A stretch of 64,000 nt of DNA from Vibrio plantisponsor (lineage in GTDB: Bacteria; Pseudomonadota; Gammaproteobacteria; Enterobacterales; Vibrionaceae), in the NCBI RefSeq assembly GCF_013041605.1, contig NZ_JABEQC010000010.1:1-64000 (forward strand). The letters are read 5' to 3'. Positions 20,641-30,891 of this stretch are shown one piece after another; position 1 is the stretch's first letter, and every line of letters starts with the position of its first letter. The notes below the pieces were generated by a model. The model was not told where the DNA came from. It did not search any database and saw nothing but the letters and a program-made list of their open reading frames with translations. The position numbers and the translations under genes are program-made.

Positions 20641-20668
20641 CGAACCTTGTATTTTGAGGTAATTAAAC

Positions 20669-20693
20669 AAAAGAGCCTTAAGGGCTCTTTTGA
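20669..20693. terminator. bidirectional terminator between ybeL and lnt
   Basis: AAAAGAGCC (20669-20677) pairs with GGCTCTTTT (20683-20691), 9 bp with a 5-nt loop, giving T-runs on both strands for the convergent genes. Confidence 0.8.
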
Positions 20694-20700
20694 CGTTTAA

Positions 20701-22221
20701 TTAATGACGGTTCTTTCGTTGGAGAATCAAGCCTAAGGCTAATCCGAACAACGCCCACAAGTAAAGCGGCCAGCTACCAAATTTATGGTAAGGTGTTTGT
20801 CCGCGAGTCGGTGTCACGTCCGCTTTAAGCACACCTGTTTCAAACTGAGGGATCTGCTTGATGATGTTGCCTCGGTAGTCGGTCACTGCGGTTACACCAT
20901 TGTTGGTGGAACGAACAACGGGTTTGCCCATTTCTAACGCTCTCATTCGAGCGATTTCCATATGTTGCAATGGACCAATGGATTTACCAAACCAAGCATC
21001 GTTAGACAGAGTCAGGATGAAGTCGGTATCTTCATTGATGTTTTCTCGCACTTGCTCGTTGAAAATAATTTCATAGCATAACGCGGAAGCGAACTTGTGG
21101 CCGTTAACGTCGATGTTTGGTTGAATGTAACTGCCTCGGCTAAACGAAGACATAGGTAAGTTAAAGAAAGGCGCAATCGGCCTTAAAATCTCTTCAAATG
21201 GCACAAACTCACCAAACGGAAGAAGGTGGTGTTTGTTATAGCGTCTCGCTGCCTCATACTGATATGCAGAGTCATTGGTTCCACCGAGAGCTAACACGCT
21301 GTTAAAGAAGGCTTTGTTTTCATCTTGATTCAGAATGCCAAGGATAATGCCGCTGTTATTAGCTCGAGCAAGTTCATCAAGACTTTTCAAATAAGAAGGC
21401 AGTTCGTATTCAAAAGCGGGTACGGCGGCTTCTGGCCAGATGATAATGTCAGCGTCCCAATTTTCACGGCTAAGATCTGTGTATTTCATTATGGTCGGCC
21501 AGCGATGAGAAGGTACCCATTTCAGTGCTTGTTCAATATTGCCTTGAATTAAGGCAACCTTAGTTGAACGATCGGCTTGTGGTGTGACCCAATGCGCAGA
21601 GCGCAAACCGTATCCAGTGGCAAAAATAACGGCAGGAATTATCAACAAAGACCAAGACTTATTGATAAACGAATACGCCAAACAGCCAGAGCACACCAAA
21701 ACAAGTAGTGTCAGAAGTTCTACGCCACCAAGGGGTGCGAAGTTAGCGAGTGGGCTGTCTATTTGACTATAGCCTAACCAGAGCCATGGGAAGCCCGTCA
21801 TAACCCAGCCACGTAACCAGTCAAAGATGAGCCAAAGAATTGGTGCGGCAAGCAGTACTCGAGTTCGGCTATTGGCTTGGAAGTAACGATTCAGAACCCA
21901 TCCGAACAAAGCCGAATAGATTGCCAGATAAGCGACTAATAGCACCATCAAGAAGATGCTGGCGATTTTAGGCATGCCACCAAAGGTATCAATACTGACA
22001 TGAACCCAGCTAATGCCAGTGGCAAATTGTCCAATTCCCCACAAGTAGCCTATCCACGCGCCTTGTCTCGCTGACTGTTTATGTAGAAGAAGTAACAGCA
22101 GAGCCGGACTGATAAAGGCCAGCGGCCAAATTTGATATGGAGCGAATGATAGGGTAGTGAGAGCGCCAACAAAAGCGGCCGCAAGCGGCCGCATCAGGCG
22201 ATGAGTAAAGTTATTATTCAT
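20701..22221 (-). CDS. lnt: apolipoprotein N-acyltransferase
   Basis: Integral inner-membrane enzyme that adds the third acyl chain to lipoproteins. It has 506 residues: an N-terminal block of about seven membrane helices, a periplasmic nitrilase-like domain (about 218-470) and a final membrane helix. The catalytic Glu ([14 protein letters not shown]) and nucleophile Cys ([10 protein letters not shown]) are present. It is the last gene of the ybeZ-ybeY-corC-lnt cluster, as in E. coli. Its substrates include the lipoproteins encoded nearby (LptE, RlpA). Confidence 0.96.
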   Translation of the reverse strand: MNNNFTHRLMRPLAAAFVGALTTLSFAPYQIWPLAFISPALLLLLLHKQSARQGAWIGYLWGIGQFATGISWVHVSIDTFGGMPKIASIFLMVLLVAYLAIYSALFGWVLNRYFQANSRTRVLLAAPILWLIFDWLRGWVMTGFPWLWLGYSQIDSPLANFAPLGGVELLTLLVLVCSGCLAYSFINKSWSLLIIPAVIFATGYGLRSAHWVTPQADRSTKVALIQGNIEQALKWVPSHRWPTIMKYTDLSRENWDADIIIWPEAAVPAFEYELPSYLKSLDELARANNSGIILGILNQDENKAFFNSVLALGGTNDSAYQYEAARRYNKHHLLPFGEFVPFEEILRPIAPFFNLPMSSFSRGSYIQPNIDVNGHKFASALCYEIIFNEQVRENINEDTDFILTLSNDAWFGKSIGPLQHMEIARMRALEMGKPVVRSTNNGVTAVTDYRGNIIKQIPQFETGVLKADVTPTRGQTPYHKFGSWPLYLWALFGLALGLILQRKNRH

Positions 22222-22265
22222 CTGCTACTTTTAATAGACTCTTAGTTGGTAAGAGACAAAAAGAA

Positions 22266-23165
22266 TTATTCTTCAGTAATTTCAGGCATCGATTCCAAAT
22301 CTGGAATGGTGACCTGAAGCTGGATAACCCGACGGCTATCAGCTGCGGTAACTTTAAAGCTGTAATTGCCAATTTCAACCACTTCGCCGCGAGTCGGTAA
22401 ATGACCAAATGCCGTCATCACCATACCGCCGACCGTATCTACTTCGTCATCACTGAATTGTGTTTTGAACGTATCGTTGAAATCATCAATCGTCGTCAGC
22501 GCTTTGACTGCGTAAGTGTGTTTGCTTAGCTTACGAATTTCCAGCTGTTCTTCGTCATCTGTCTCGTCTTCGATTTCACCGACAATCTCTTCAAGAATGT
22601 CTTCGATGGTGACAAGGCCAGAAACGCCGCCGAATTCATCAACAACAATCGCCATGTGGTAGCGTTCCTCACGGAACTCTTTTAGTAGACGGTCTACCCG
22701 TTTACTTTCAGGCACGACGACGGCTGGGCGTATCACCTCTTCGATATCGAAGGGAGTACTATTGGAACCTAAATACTTGAGTAAGTCCTTCGCTAGCAGA
22801 ATACCTTCAACATGGTCTTTATCTTCACTGATCACCGGGTAACGAGAGTGCTGTGCATCGGTGATGAGTGCAATCAACGTATCGAGATCGTCGGTACGTG
22901 AAATTGTGACCATTTGAGAGCGAGGGATCATAATATCTCTAACTCGCATCTCTGAAATTTCCATAACACCTTCGAGCATGTCGCGGGTGTCGTGGTCAAT
23001 TAAGTCATTGACTTCAGAGTCTCGAATCACATCAACCAATTCTTGGCGATCTTTCGGCTCTCCCTGAAACATTTGACCCAGGCGTTCAAAGAAGGACTTT
23101 CTACTCGGACCTTCAGACTTTTCTTTTTTGCCTTCGTTAGAAGGGGGCGAATTGTCTTCGTTCAT
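22266..23165 (-). CDS. corC: CorC/YbeX family CBS-domain protein
   Basis: A 299-residue cytosolic protein with a CBS pair (about 70-190; [14 protein letters not shown] and [17 protein letters not shown]) and a C-terminal CorC/HlyC (transporter-associated) domain (about 205-290). Unlike larger CNNM-type relatives it has no membrane domain. It has been linked to magnesium or cobalt efflux and, in E. coli, to ribosome metabolism. It sits between ybeY and lnt, the conserved position. Confidence 0.92.
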   Translation of the reverse strand: MNEDNSPPSNEGKKEKSEGPSRKSFFERLGQMFQGEPKDRQELVDVIRDSEVNDLIDHDTRDMLEGVMEISEMRVRDIMIPRSQMVTISRTDDLDTLIALITDAQHSRYPVISEDKDHVEGILLAKDLLKYLGSNSTPFDIEEVIRPAVVVPESKRVDRLLKEFREERYHMAIVVDEFGGVSGLVTIEDILEEIVGEIEDETDDEEQLEIRKLSKHTYAVKALTTIDDFNDTFKTQFSDDEVDTVGGMVMTAFGHLPTRGEVVEIGNYSFKVTAADSRRVIQLQVTIPDLESMPEITEE

Positions 23166-23184
23166 TATTTCTCAAATTATTAAC

Positions 23185-23241
23185 GCTACCAAAGTGTGGT
23201 AGCTCACAAATAAATATAAGGCCAATGTGACCTTATATTTA
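23185..23241. repeat. two hairpins between ybeY and corC
   Basis: GCTACC (23185-23190) pairs with GGTAGC (23198-23203). A second perfect 11-bp stem TAAATATAAGG (23211-23221) pairs with CCTTATATTTA (23231-23241), the end of which enters the ybeY stop codon. There is no strong T-tract in the direction of transcription, so they are probably intercistronic mRNA structures. Confidence 0.6.
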
Positions 23242-23703
23242 CACTTTTTCTGCTAAATAGGGATCTTCAAAACCCAATTTTTGCATCAATTCTGTTTCGA
23301 GGGACTCCATCTCTTCGGCTTCGTTATCCTCGATATGGTCATAACCTAACAGATGCAGGCTTCCATGTACAACCATATGCGCCCAATGTGCTAGCAGTGG
23401 TTTGTTCTGCTCACTGGCTTCTTGTTCAACAACTTGTCGACATATGACCAAATCACCCAGCAGATCCAGCTCCATCCCCGGAGGTGCTTCGAAGGGGAAG
23501 GAGAGAACATTGGTCGGTTTATCTTTACCACGATAATCCATATTGAGCTGGTGGCTCTCTTCGCTATCGACGATGCGAATGGTCACTTCCGCTTGCTCTT
23601 GAAAGGGAGTGATTGCCGCTTCTAACCAAGTGGCAAAGTTCGCTTCACTAGGTAAGCCGTTTTCATCTTCAACGGCTAATTGTAAATCGAGTTCAATGCT
23701 CAT
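23239..23703 (-). CDS. ybeY: endoribonuclease YbeY (rRNA maturation)
   Basis: A 154-residue metal-dependent endoribonuclease that takes part in 16S rRNA 3' end processing and ribosome quality control. The zinc-binding motif [11 protein letters not shown] (H-x3-H-x5-H) is intact, and TNVLSFPFE and LGDLVIC are family motifs. Its start overlaps the ybeZ stop by 4 nt, so the two are coupled. Confidence 0.96.
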   Translation of the reverse strand: MSIELDLQLAVEDENGLPSEANFATWLEAAITPFQEQAEVTIRIVDSEESHQLNMDYRGKDKPTNVLSFPFEAPPGMELDLLGDLVICRQVVEQEASEQNKPLLAHWAHMVVHGSLHLLGYDHIEDNEAEEMESLETELMQKLGFEDPYLAEKV

Positions 23704-24806
23704 TGCTGGTCAGACTCTTTTATCGATGAACTAAGTTCTTCTTTCTGCATTTCCAGCAGTTTAGACTCACGCTCTTCTCTGCGACGTTTTTCGTACTCTT
23801 TACGCTCTTTCTGATCTTGTGCTTCCCATTTCTCATAAGCGTTAACAATACGAGCAACAACTGGGTGGCGAACCACATCGTCAGCAATAAAGAAGTTAAA
23901 GCTAATTTCTTCTACTTCACTTAACACTTCTACTGCATGACGAAGGCCGGATTTAGCTCCGCGAGGTAAGTCGATCTGGGTAACGTCACCCGTGATCACT
24001 GCGCGAGAGTTGAAACCGATACGAGTCAGGAACATTTTCATCTGTTCAACGGTGGTGTTCTGACTTTCATCAAGGATGATAAACGCATCATTCAGAGTAC
24101 GACCACGCATGTATGCAAGTGGTGCTACTTCAATAACGTTACGTTCGATGAGCTTTTCTACGCGCTCAAAGCCAAGCATTTCAAACAGCGCATCGTAAAG
24201 AGGGCGCAAATAAGGATCGACTTTCTGGCTTAGATCGCCCGGTAAGAAGCCCAACTTTTCACCAGCTTCAACCGCTGGACGAGTAAGCAGGATACGACGA
24301 ATCTCTTGACGCTCTAACGCATCAACGGCCGCTGCTACCGCTAGGTAAGTTTTACCAGTACCCGCTGGACCAATACCAAATGTGATGTCATGAGTGACCA
24401 TGTTCATCAAGTATTGTGCTTGGTTCGGAGTGCGAGGTTTAATCACGCCTTTCTTGGTTTTCACAAACACTTCTTTGCCGTGAGTAAACTCTTCAGCGAC
24501 GTCTGTGTTTTGCTCTAACACGCCCGATTCTTTAATCGCGAGGTGAATTTGTTCCGGTTCAATATCTGGAATTTCACCACGAACAGGCGCGGTATCAACA
24601 TAAAGAGATTTGATGATATCAAGTGCTGCTGCCGTCGTATGAGGTTTACCTACAATGGTAAAAAACTGGCTGCGGTGATTAATTTCAACGCCTAAACGAC
24701 GTTCTAAGTGCTTGATGTTGTCATCGAAAGGACCGCATAAACTGGCAAGTCGGCGGTTATCTGAAGGTTCGAGATTGATCTCTAGGGTAACAATTTTATT
24801 GCTCAA
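23700..24806 (-). CDS. ybeZ: PhoH-like ATPase YbeZ
   Basis: A 368-residue PhoH-family P-loop protein, functional partner of YbeY. It shows Walker [14 protein letters not shown], Walker [11 protein letters not shown] and an arginine-rich C-terminal coiled tail (about 325-360). An N-terminal region of about 110 residues ([14 protein letters not shown]) resembles a KH-like RNA-binding fold. It is encoded between miaB and ybeY. Confidence 0.94.
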   Translation of the reverse strand: MSNKIVTLEINLEPSDNRRLASLCGPFDDNIKHLERRLGVEINHRSQFFTIVGKPHTTAAALDIIKSLYVDTAPVRGEIPDIEPEQIHLAIKESGVLEQNTDVAEEFTHGKEVFVKTKKGVIKPRTPNQAQYLMNMVTHDITFGIGPAGTGKTYLAVAAAVDALERQEIRRILLTRPAVEAGEKLGFLPGDLSQKVDPYLRPLYDALFEMLGFERVEKLIERNVIEVAPLAYMRGRTLNDAFIILDESQNTTVEQMKMFLTRIGFNSRAVITGDVTQIDLPRGAKSGLRHAVEVLSEVEEISFNFFIADDVVRHPVVARIVNAYEKWEAQDQKERKEYEKRRREERESKLLEMQKEELSSSIKESDQQ

Positions 24807-24824
24807 ATTAGCCTCTCAGTATGG

Positions 24825-24863
24825 TCATATCAAGGTGTCCGAATTCGACCGGACACCTTATGA
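24825..24863. repeat. strong hairpin between miaB and ybeZ
   Basis: AAGGTGTCCG (24832-24841) pairs perfectly with CGGACACCTT (24850-24859), extended by TCAT and ATGA (24825-24828 and 24860-24863). There is no T-tract after it on the minus strand, which argues for mRNA processing or partial attenuation rather than full termination. Confidence 0.65.
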
Positions 24864-24873
24864 CTGTTAAAGC

Positions 24874-26298
24874 TTATGGAGTAAACGTCGCTACTCCTAG
24901 CTCATCTTCACGTTTTGTTTTTGCCATCATTTCTGATGGAGAAGTGACAACGCGAAGGTTCATTTCTTTTTCTGTACGAATCAGTTCACCACGAAGTGAG
25001 TTCGGGAATACATCAACGATTTTCACGTCAACGAATTGACCGATTAAATCTGGTGAGCCTTCAAAGTTTACAACACGGTTGTTTTCTGTACGACCACGAA
25101 GTTCCATTAGATTCTTCTTAGAAGTACCTTCAACCAGAATACGCTGCTCTGTACCCATCATTAAACGAGAATAGCGCATTGCTTGCGAATTGATCTGCTG
25201 TTGTAACTCATATAAGCGATCTTTTTTCTCTTGCTCAGTCAGATCACATGGGTAATCCGCTGCAGGCGTACCCGGGCGAGGAGAGAAAATGAAGCTAAAG
25301 CTCATATCAAAATCCACTTCGCGAATCAGTTTCATTGTGTCTTGGAAATCTTTATCTGTTTCGCCTGGGAAAGCAACAATGAAGTCAGAACTGATCTGAA
25401 TATCAGGGCGTGCTTTGCGTAGTTTACGGATAATAGATTTATACTCGATTGCGGTGTGCGGACGCTTCATCATTGTCAGAATGCGGTCACTACCGCTTTG
25501 AACTGGCAGATGAAGGAAGCTTACTAGCTCTGGAGTATCTTCATAAACAGCAATGATGTCGTCAGTAAACTCAAGCGGGTGGCTTGTTGTGAAGCGAATA
25601 CGGTCAATACCATCAATGGTAGCCACTAGACGCAGAAGTTCAGCGAAAGAACAGATAGTACCGTCATGCATTGGGCCACGGTATGCGTTTACGTTCTGAC
25701 CTAGCAGGTTGACTTCACGTACGCCTTGCTCTGCAAGCTGTGCGATTTCAAATAGAACGTCGTCCATAGGACGGCTAACTTCTTCACCACGAGTGTATGG
25801 CACGACGCAGTAAGTACAGTATTTTGAACAGCCTTCCATTATTGATACGAAAGCAGTTGGTCCTTCAGCGCGAGGCTCAGGAAGACGGTCGAATTTTTCG
25901 ATCTCTGGGAAGGAAATATCCATGACCGGTGCTTTGTCAGTGCGAGACTGTTTAATCATCTCTGGCAAACGGTGTAGCGTTTGTGGGCCAAAAATAACGT
26001 CTACGAAAGGAGCACGTTCACGAATGTGGTCACCTTCTTGAGTAGCCACACAGCCACCCACGCCGATCACAACGCCTTCTTTTTTGTCTTTCAGCGTTTT
26101 CCAACGACCAAGCTGGTGGAAAACTTTCTCTTGTGCTTTTTCACGAATCGAACAGGTATTAAGTAAAAGTACGTCTGCTTCTTCTGGATCTTCAGTCAGC
26201 TCATAGCCGTTGGCAGCGTTAAGCAGGTCGGCCATTTTAGATGAATCGTATTCGTTCATCTGGCAACCCCAGGTTTTAATTAGCAGTTTCTTACTCAT
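24874..26298 (-). CDS. miaB: tRNA-2-methylthio-N6-dimethylallyladenosine synthase
   Basis: Radical-SAM methylthiotransferase acting at A37 of tRNAs that read UNN codons. The start is set at 26298 ([18 protein letters not shown]), giving 474 residues; two upstream in-frame codons add only Met-Lys. It has the UPF0004 domain with three Cys (first at residue 12), the radical-SAM motif CSKYCTYC and a C-terminal TRAM domain. It is divergent from ubiF, as in E. coli. Confidence 0.97.
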   Translation of the reverse strand: MSKKLLIKTWGCQMNEYDSSKMADLLNAANGYELTEDPEEADVLLLNTCSIREKAQEKVFHQLGRWKTLKDKKEGVVIGVGGCVATQEGDHIRERAPFVDVIFGPQTLHRLPEMIKQSRTDKAPVMDISFPEIEKFDRLPEPRAEGPTAFVSIMEGCSKYCTYCVVPYTRGEEVSRPMDDVLFEIAQLAEQGVREVNLLGQNVNAYRGPMHDGTICSFAELLRLVATIDGIDRIRFTTSHPLEFTDDIIAVYEDTPELVSFLHLPVQSGSDRILTMMKRPHTAIEYKSIIRKLRKARPDIQISSDFIVAFPGETDKDFQDTMKLIREVDFDMSFSFIFSPRPGTPAADYPCDLTEQEKKDRLYELQQQINSQAMRYSRLMMGTEQRILVEGTSKKNLMELRGRTENNRVVNFEGSPDLIGQFVDVKIVDVFPNSLRGELIRTEKEMNLRVVTSPSEMMAKTKREDELGVATFTP

Positions 26299-26600
26299 TT
26301 TCACTTTCGCTCGTGTTAATTCTTAAATAAATCTTGAACGTTTTAGAGAGTGTGAACCCTATGTGTATTCAAAGGTAAACAAGTCTCAGCTCAAATTATA
26401 GCCGCCATCTCGGCGGTAAGCCGCGTATTGTACTGCTTTAAAAAGTCACTGACTAGTGATTGGGTGAAATCTCTTAAATCCATTGCTACATCAGGCTTTT
26501 TACCCTGTTAACTCTAAGGTTTTGTGACAAAAACGTTCGCAAAAAAAGTGCCGTTCCGTACAATAAGCCACGTTAACGAATTGAGATAATAGTTGGAAAG
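26299..26600. other. divergent miaB/ubiF promoter region
   Basis: About 300 nt without a gene. The clearest element is a perfect minus-strand TATAAT (26395-26400), a likely miaB -10 box, with a poor -35. Its spacer holds a small GC-rich dyad, CCGCC (26402-26406) and GGCGG (26412-26416). No RNA gene was recognised. The ubiF side has no consensus promoter that I can defend. Confidence 0.45.
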
Positions 26601-27752
26601 ATGAACGATTTTGACATTGTTGTGATTGGTGGTGGCATGGTGGGTGCCGCAGCTGCGATTGGCTTTGCGAAGCAGGGCCGGAAAGTCGCGGTTGTAGAAG
26701 GCGCAAAGCCGCATGCGTTTGAGCCTTCTCAAGCGATGGACGTTCGTATTTCAGCTATATCGCAGACTTCCGTTGATTTACTGGATTCACTGGGAGCGTG
26801 GGAAAGTATTGAGGCCATGCGCGTTTGCCCTTATCGCCGTTTGGAAACTTGGGAACATCCTGAATGCCGAACACGCTTCTCAGCTCAATCACTAGGCTTA
26901 GAACAGCTAGGCTATATGGTTGAAAACCGAGTTATTCAGCTGGGCTTATGGAGTAGTATGGAAATGTATTCGAACATAACCCTGTTTTGTCCGGATAAGT
27001 TATCCAATATTCAGTTTGGCGATAGACAATCCATAGAGCTGGATTCGGGAGCTCAATTGGTTTGTGATTGGGTGATTGGTGCAGATGGTGCTAACTCGCA
27101 AGTCCGTGCTAGCGCCAATATTGGTGTAACGGCCTGGGATTATCGCCAACACTGCATGTTGATTAATGTTGAAACTGAAAAGCCACAACAAGATATTACT
27201 TGGCAACAGTTTTTCCCATCAGGTCCTCGCTCATTTTTACCATTGAATGGCAATCAGGCTTCTTTAGTCTGGTATGACTCCCCAAGTCGCATAAAACAGT
27301 TAGGCATGATGACAAATGAGCAACTGAGACTGGAAATTCTTAACCACTTCCCTCAAGAGTTAGGGGATATTAAGGTTCTTCAGAAAGGCTCTTTCCCGTT
27401 GACGCGTCGTCATGCTCAGGCTTACGTAAAGAATCATTGTGTCTTAGTGGGAGATTCAGCACATACCATCAACCCGCTAGCGGGGCAGGGTGTTAACTTG
27501 GGCTTCAAGGATGTCGCCACATTACTCGATTGCACTAATACTTTAGAAGAGCTAACGACAGGTGCGTTTCGCAGTTACGAACGCAAAAGAAGACCTGACA
27601 ATTTATTGATGCAGACGGGAATGGATTTCTTTTATAAGACGTTTAGTAATGACATTGCACCGCTCAAGTTTGCTCGCAATGCTGCATTAAAACTGGCGGA
27701 ACAGGCAGGCCCTGCGAAAGAACAAGTATTACGTTACGCGTTGGGTTTGTAG
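26601..27752 (+). CDS. ubiF: FAD-dependent ubiquinone-biosynthesis hydroxylase UbiF
   Basis: Flavoprotein mono-oxygenase of 383 residues in the UbiH/UbiF/VisC family, acting late in ubiquinone synthesis (C6 hydroxylation). It has the dinucleotide-binding motif VVIGGGMVGAAAA at the N-terminus, the middle DG motif VIGADGANSQVR and the FAD ribityl motif LVGDSAHTINPLAGQGVNLG. The UbiF assignment rests on divergent position next to miaB, as in E. coli; sequence alone would also allow UbiH-type function. Confidence 0.92.
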   Translation: MNDFDIVVIGGGMVGAAAAIGFAKQGRKVAVVEGAKPHAFEPSQAMDVRISAISQTSVDLLDSLGAWESIEAMRVCPYRRLETWEHPECRTRFSAQSLGLEQLGYMVENRVIQLGLWSSMEMYSNITLFCPDKLSNIQFGDRQSIELDSGAQLVCDWVIGADGANSQVRASANIGVTAWDYRQHCMLINVETEKPQQDITWQQFFPSGPRSFLPLNGNQASLVWYDSPSRIKQLGMMTNEQLRLEILNHFPQELGDIKVLQKGSFPLTRRHAQAYVKNHCVLVGDSAHTINPLAGQGVNLGFKDVATLLDCTNTLEELTTGAFRSYERKRRPDNLLMQTGMDFFYKTFSNDIAPLKFARNAALKLAEQAGPAKEQVLRYALGL

Positions 27753-27803
27753 ATGGATCTCAATTCACTGTAGTTGGCATTTCAATACCAAAATCAGGAC
27801 ACA

Positions 27804-27829
27804 AAAAACGCTGCCTAGGCAGCGTTTTT
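27804..27829. terminator. bidirectional terminator between ubiF and crr
   Basis: A perfect palindrome in which AAAAACGCTGCC pairs with GGCAGCGTTTTT, giving T-runs on both strands. Confidence 0.85.
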
Positions 27830-27857
27830 AGATTCAACGAACTAATTCTCTTTCGAG

Positions 27858-28367
27858 TTATTTAGTTACGCGAAGAACGGCAGTTTCACCAACAGAAACA
27901 GTACCAGAAAGCTTGTTCAGCTCTTTGATTTCGTCCATGTTAGAGATTACAACTGGAGTTAGAGTAGATTTTGCTTTCTCTTCTAGTAGAGCTAGATCGA
28001 ATTCAATGATAGTGTCGCCCACTTTCACTGATTGACCTTCTTCAGCAATACGTTTGAAGCCTTCGCCTTTAAGTTCTACTGTATCGATACCGAAGTGAAC
28101 GAATAGTTCAACACCATCATCAGACTCGATAGAGAATGCGTGGTTAGTTTCGAAAATCTTACCAATAGTACCATTTACTGGAGCAACCATTTTGTTGCCA
28201 GATGGCTTGATAGCGATACCGTCACCAACGATTTTCTCAGCAAACACGACATCTGGCACATCTTCGATGTTTACGATTTCACCAGAAAGTGGTGCGATGA
28301 TTTCAATTGCACCAGCGTCAGCGCTGTCATCAGAGACTAGCTTTTTCAGTTTGTCAAACAGACCCAT
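27858..28367 (-). CDS. crr: PTS glucose-specific EIIA component
   Basis: EIIA-Glc, 169 residues. It receives phosphate from HPr and passes it to EIIB domains; the phosphorylated form activates adenylate cyclase and the unphosphorylated form causes inducer exclusion. Active-site His91 ([13 protein letters not shown]) and the partner His76 (TNHAFSIE) are present. It is the last gene of ptsH-ptsI-crr. Together with NagE in this window it forms part of the amino-sugar uptake and signalling route. Confidence 0.97.
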   Translation of the reverse strand: MGLFDKLKKLVSDDSADAGAIEIIAPLSGEIVNIEDVPDVVFAEKIVGDGIAIKPSGNKMVAPVNGTIGKIFETNHAFSIESDDGVELFVHFGIDTVELKGEGFKRIAEEGQSVKVGDTIIEFDLALLEEKAKSTLTPVVISNMDEIKELNKLSGTVSVGETAVLRVTK

Positions 28368-28412
28368 TGTGTCATGCTCCTAACGTTTTAAAATATTCTG
28401 TCGAAGTATAGT

Positions 28413-28465
28413 ATACCAATCAAAAACAATAGACGACTACTTTTAGTCGTCTAAATCATTGGTAT
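28413..28465. repeat. nested hairpin between ptsI and crr
   Basis: Outer arms ATACCAAT (28413-28420) and ATTGGTAT (28458-28465) enclose an inner perfect stem AGACGACTA (28431-28439) with TAGTCGTCT (28444-28452). No T-tract follows on the minus strand. It may set the relative level of crr versus ptsI mRNA. Confidence 0.6.
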
Positions 28466-28472
28466 TCACTGA

Positions 28473-30197
28473 TTATTGTGTTTTTTCAGCGATGAATTTT
28501 TCAACACATGCTTCGATTTCAGCAGCAGTTGGTAGAGAAAGTGCTTCCTCAGCCATTGCTTTAACTTCTGCGAAGTTAGAGTTACGAACAACTTTCTTCA
28601 CTTTAGGGATAGAGATGCCGCTCATTGAGAACTCATCTAAGCCCATACCTAGTAGAAGAAGTGTTGCACGCTCGTCACCTGCTAACTCACCACACATACC
28701 AGTCCATTTACCTTCTGCATGTGATGCATCGATAACTTGTTTGATAACTGTAAGTACTGCTGGAGATAGAGGGTTGTATAGGTGAGAAATCATCTCGTTA
28801 CCACGGTCTACCGCTAGCGTGTACTGAGTTAAATCGTTAGTACCGATAGAGAAGAATGACACTTCTTTCGCTAAGTGGTGCGCAATTGCAGCAGCTGCTG
28901 GTGTTTCAACCATTACACCGATTTCGATGTTTTCGTCGAATGCTAGACCTTCTTCACGAAGCTCTGCTTTGTATTCTTCAATCGCTTCTTTAAGAGCACG
29001 GATTTCTTCAACAGAGATAATCATCGGGAACATGATACGAAGTTTACCGTGTGCAGATGCACGTAGGATACCGCGTAGCTGGTCGCGTAGGATTTCACGA
29101 CGATCCAAGCTGATACGTACTGCACGCCAGCCTAGGAACGGGTTCATCTCTTTTGGTAGGTCCATATATGGTAGGTCTTTATCACCACCGATATCCATAG
29201 TACGGATAATAACCGCTTGATCTTCCATTGCTTCTGCAACTTCTTTGTAAGCTTGGTACTGCTCTTCTTCAGTAGGAAGTGATGTACGATCCATAAATAG
29301 GAATTCTGTACGGTACAGACCAACACCTTCACCACCGTTGCGAAGGATACCGTCACAGTCTTTCACTGTACCGATGTTGCCGCATACTTCTACACGGTGG
29401 CCGTCTAGAGTCTCAGCATGAAGATCTTTAAGTTTCGCCAGCTCTTCTTTTTCAGCTACGAAAGCTTGTTGTACTTTTTCTGCTTCAGCTAGTTCAGCTG
29501 CAGTTGGATTAACAAAAATCTTGTTGTTAATCGCGTCAAGAACCAGCATGTCACCGTTCTTAACTTTTTTAGTAATATCGTTGGTACCTACAATCGCTGG
29601 AAGTTCTAGAGAACGAGCCATGATTGAAGTATGAGAAGTACGACCGCCGATATCACATGCGAAACCAAGCACGTAATCAAGATTGATTTGCGCAGTTTCA
29701 GATGGTGTTAGGTCGTTCGCAACTAGGATAACTCGCTCGTTAATGTTAGCGAGTGACACAACGTTAATGCCTAGTGCGTTCTTAACAAAACGAGAACCGA
29801 TATCACGAATATCTGTTGCACGCTCTTTTAGGTATTCGTCGTCTAGAGATTCAAGCGCAGCAGCTTGCTCTTCGATAACAGTGTAAATAGCGTTATCTGC
29901 TGACAGTTTATCGTTTTTGATGAGTGCTAAAATTTCTTCTTCTAGCTCTTCATCTTCAAGCAACATGATGTGGCCTTCAAAGATGGCTTCTTTTTCTTCA
30001 CCAAACGTTTCAAGCGCTTTTTGCTTGATTACTTCTAACTGTGCAGAAGATTTGTTGCGAGCGTCGTAAAAACGAGCAACTTCAGCTTCTACTTGATCGT
30101 CAGAAATGGTGTTTGTATTTAGGACAATTTCATCTTCTTGAAGTAGTAGTGCTTTACCGATAGCAATACCTGGAGATGCTAGGATACCTGAAATCAT
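28473..30197 (-). CDS. ptsI: PTS enzyme I (phosphoenolpyruvate-protein phosphotransferase)
   Basis: First enzyme of the PTS, 574 residues. It autophosphorylates from PEP at His189 ([12 protein letters not shown]) and phosphorylates HPr. It has the N-terminal HPr-binding helical domain, the phosphohistidine domain, and the C-terminal PEP-binding barrel with motifs [10 protein letters not shown] and [14 protein letters not shown], and the active-site Cys in GMCGELAGD. Codon bias is strong, indicating high expression. Confidence 0.98.
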   Translation of the reverse strand: MISGILASPGIAIGKALLLQEDEIVLNTNTISDDQVEAEVARFYDARNKSSAQLEVIKQKALETFGEEKEAIFEGHIMLLEDEELEEEILALIKNDKLSADNAIYTVIEEQAAALESLDDEYLKERATDIRDIGSRFVKNALGINVVSLANINERVILVANDLTPSETAQINLDYVLGFACDIGGRTSHTSIMARSLELPAIVGTNDITKKVKNGDMLVLDAINNKIFVNPTAAELAEAEKVQQAFVAEKEELAKLKDLHAETLDGHRVEVCGNIGTVKDCDGILRNGGEGVGLYRTEFLFMDRTSLPTEEEQYQAYKEVAEAMEDQAVIIRTMDIGGDKDLPYMDLPKEMNPFLGWRAVRISLDRREILRDQLRGILRASAHGKLRIMFPMIISVEEIRALKEAIEEYKAELREEGLAFDENIEIGVMVETPAAAAIAHHLAKEVSFFSIGTNDLTQYTLAVDRGNEMISHLYNPLSPAVLTVIKQVIDASHAEGKWTGMCGELAGDERATLLLLGMGLDEFSMSGISIPKVKKVVRNSNFAEVKAMAEEALSLPTAAEIEACVEKFIAEKTQ

Positions 30198-30288
30198 AGC
30201 TTTACCTTAAATTGGTCAACTGTAAACGGGAGATAAATGGACGCAGGCGCTAAAGATATTTTTAGCTTATTCTTTGAATAATATCCAA

Positions 30289-30320
30289 CAAAGCCACTTT
30301 GGTTGTCCAAAATGGCTTTG
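30289..30320. repeat. hairpin between ptsH and ptsI
   Basis: CAAAGCCACTTTGG (30289-30302) pairs with CCAAAATGGCTTTG (30307-30320) with one mismatch and a 4-nt loop. On the minus strand the following TTGGATATT is only weakly T-rich. It could give partial termination and thus an excess of ptsH mRNA over ptsI. Confidence 0.6.
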
Positions 30321-30337
30321 AATTGGAATAGACCTGA

Positions 30338-30595
30338 TTAGTGAAGTTGGTCCATTAGTGCTACTAGGTGGTCAACAGCTTGTTGAGCTTGAGGACCTTC
30401 TGCAGAGATAGTTACTACAGTACCTTTAACTAGACCTAGTGTTTGAAGCTTGAATAGGCTCTTAGCACTAGCACTTTTGCCGTTAGAAGTAACAGTGATA
30501 TCCGCATCGAAAGCTTTAGCTTCTTTAACGAATTGTGCTGCTGGACGAGTGTGAAGACCGTTTTCTGCAGTAATTTCTACTTTCTTCTCGTACAT
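30338..30595 (-). CDS. ptsH: phosphocarrier protein HPr
   Basis: An 85-residue HPr with the phosphorylated His15 ([12 protein letters not shown]) and Ser46 ([11 protein letters not shown]) intact. It relays phosphate from enzyme I to the sugar-specific EIIA proteins. It is the first gene of the ptsH-ptsI-crr group, downstream of cysK as in E. coli. Confidence 0.98.
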   Translation of the reverse strand: MYEKKVEITAENGLHTRPAAQFVKEAKAFDADITVTSNGKSASAKSLFKLQTLGLVKGTVVTISAEGPQAQQAVDHLVALMDQLH

Positions 30596-30838
30596 GTGAT
30601 ATACCCCAATAATTTATTTTTTGTAAGTTTATTAACCAGTTTTAGCTTAACCTTAGAACCGCGTTTCTGCTAGCAGAGTAACGTGCTTTTCGTGTTAGAA
30701 CTGATACTGATCTAAAATTCGTCAATCGTATTGCCTGTGAGTTGGCGATTACCATTGAACTGGAATTTTTATTGCTTCTTTATTTTGAAGCTAAAAATAA
30801 AACAGGGTGATATTACCAAAGGTAGAAATAGGATCAAC

Positions 30839-30865
30839 AAAAAAGCCCCATCAAGGGGCTTTTTT
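30839..30865. terminator. cysK terminator
   Basis: AAAAAAGCCCC (30839-30849) pairs with GGGGCTTTTTT (30855-30865). It lies 27 nt after the cysK stop codon on the minus strand and separates cysK from ptsH. Confidence 0.85.
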
Positions 30866-30891
30866 AAAGGAAAAATTGATTTAACCACATA

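Noticed and set aside
28927..29220. 97-residue plus-strand ORF opposite ptsI
   Set aside because: Antisense shadow of a highly codon-biased gene, rich in Ser and Arg.
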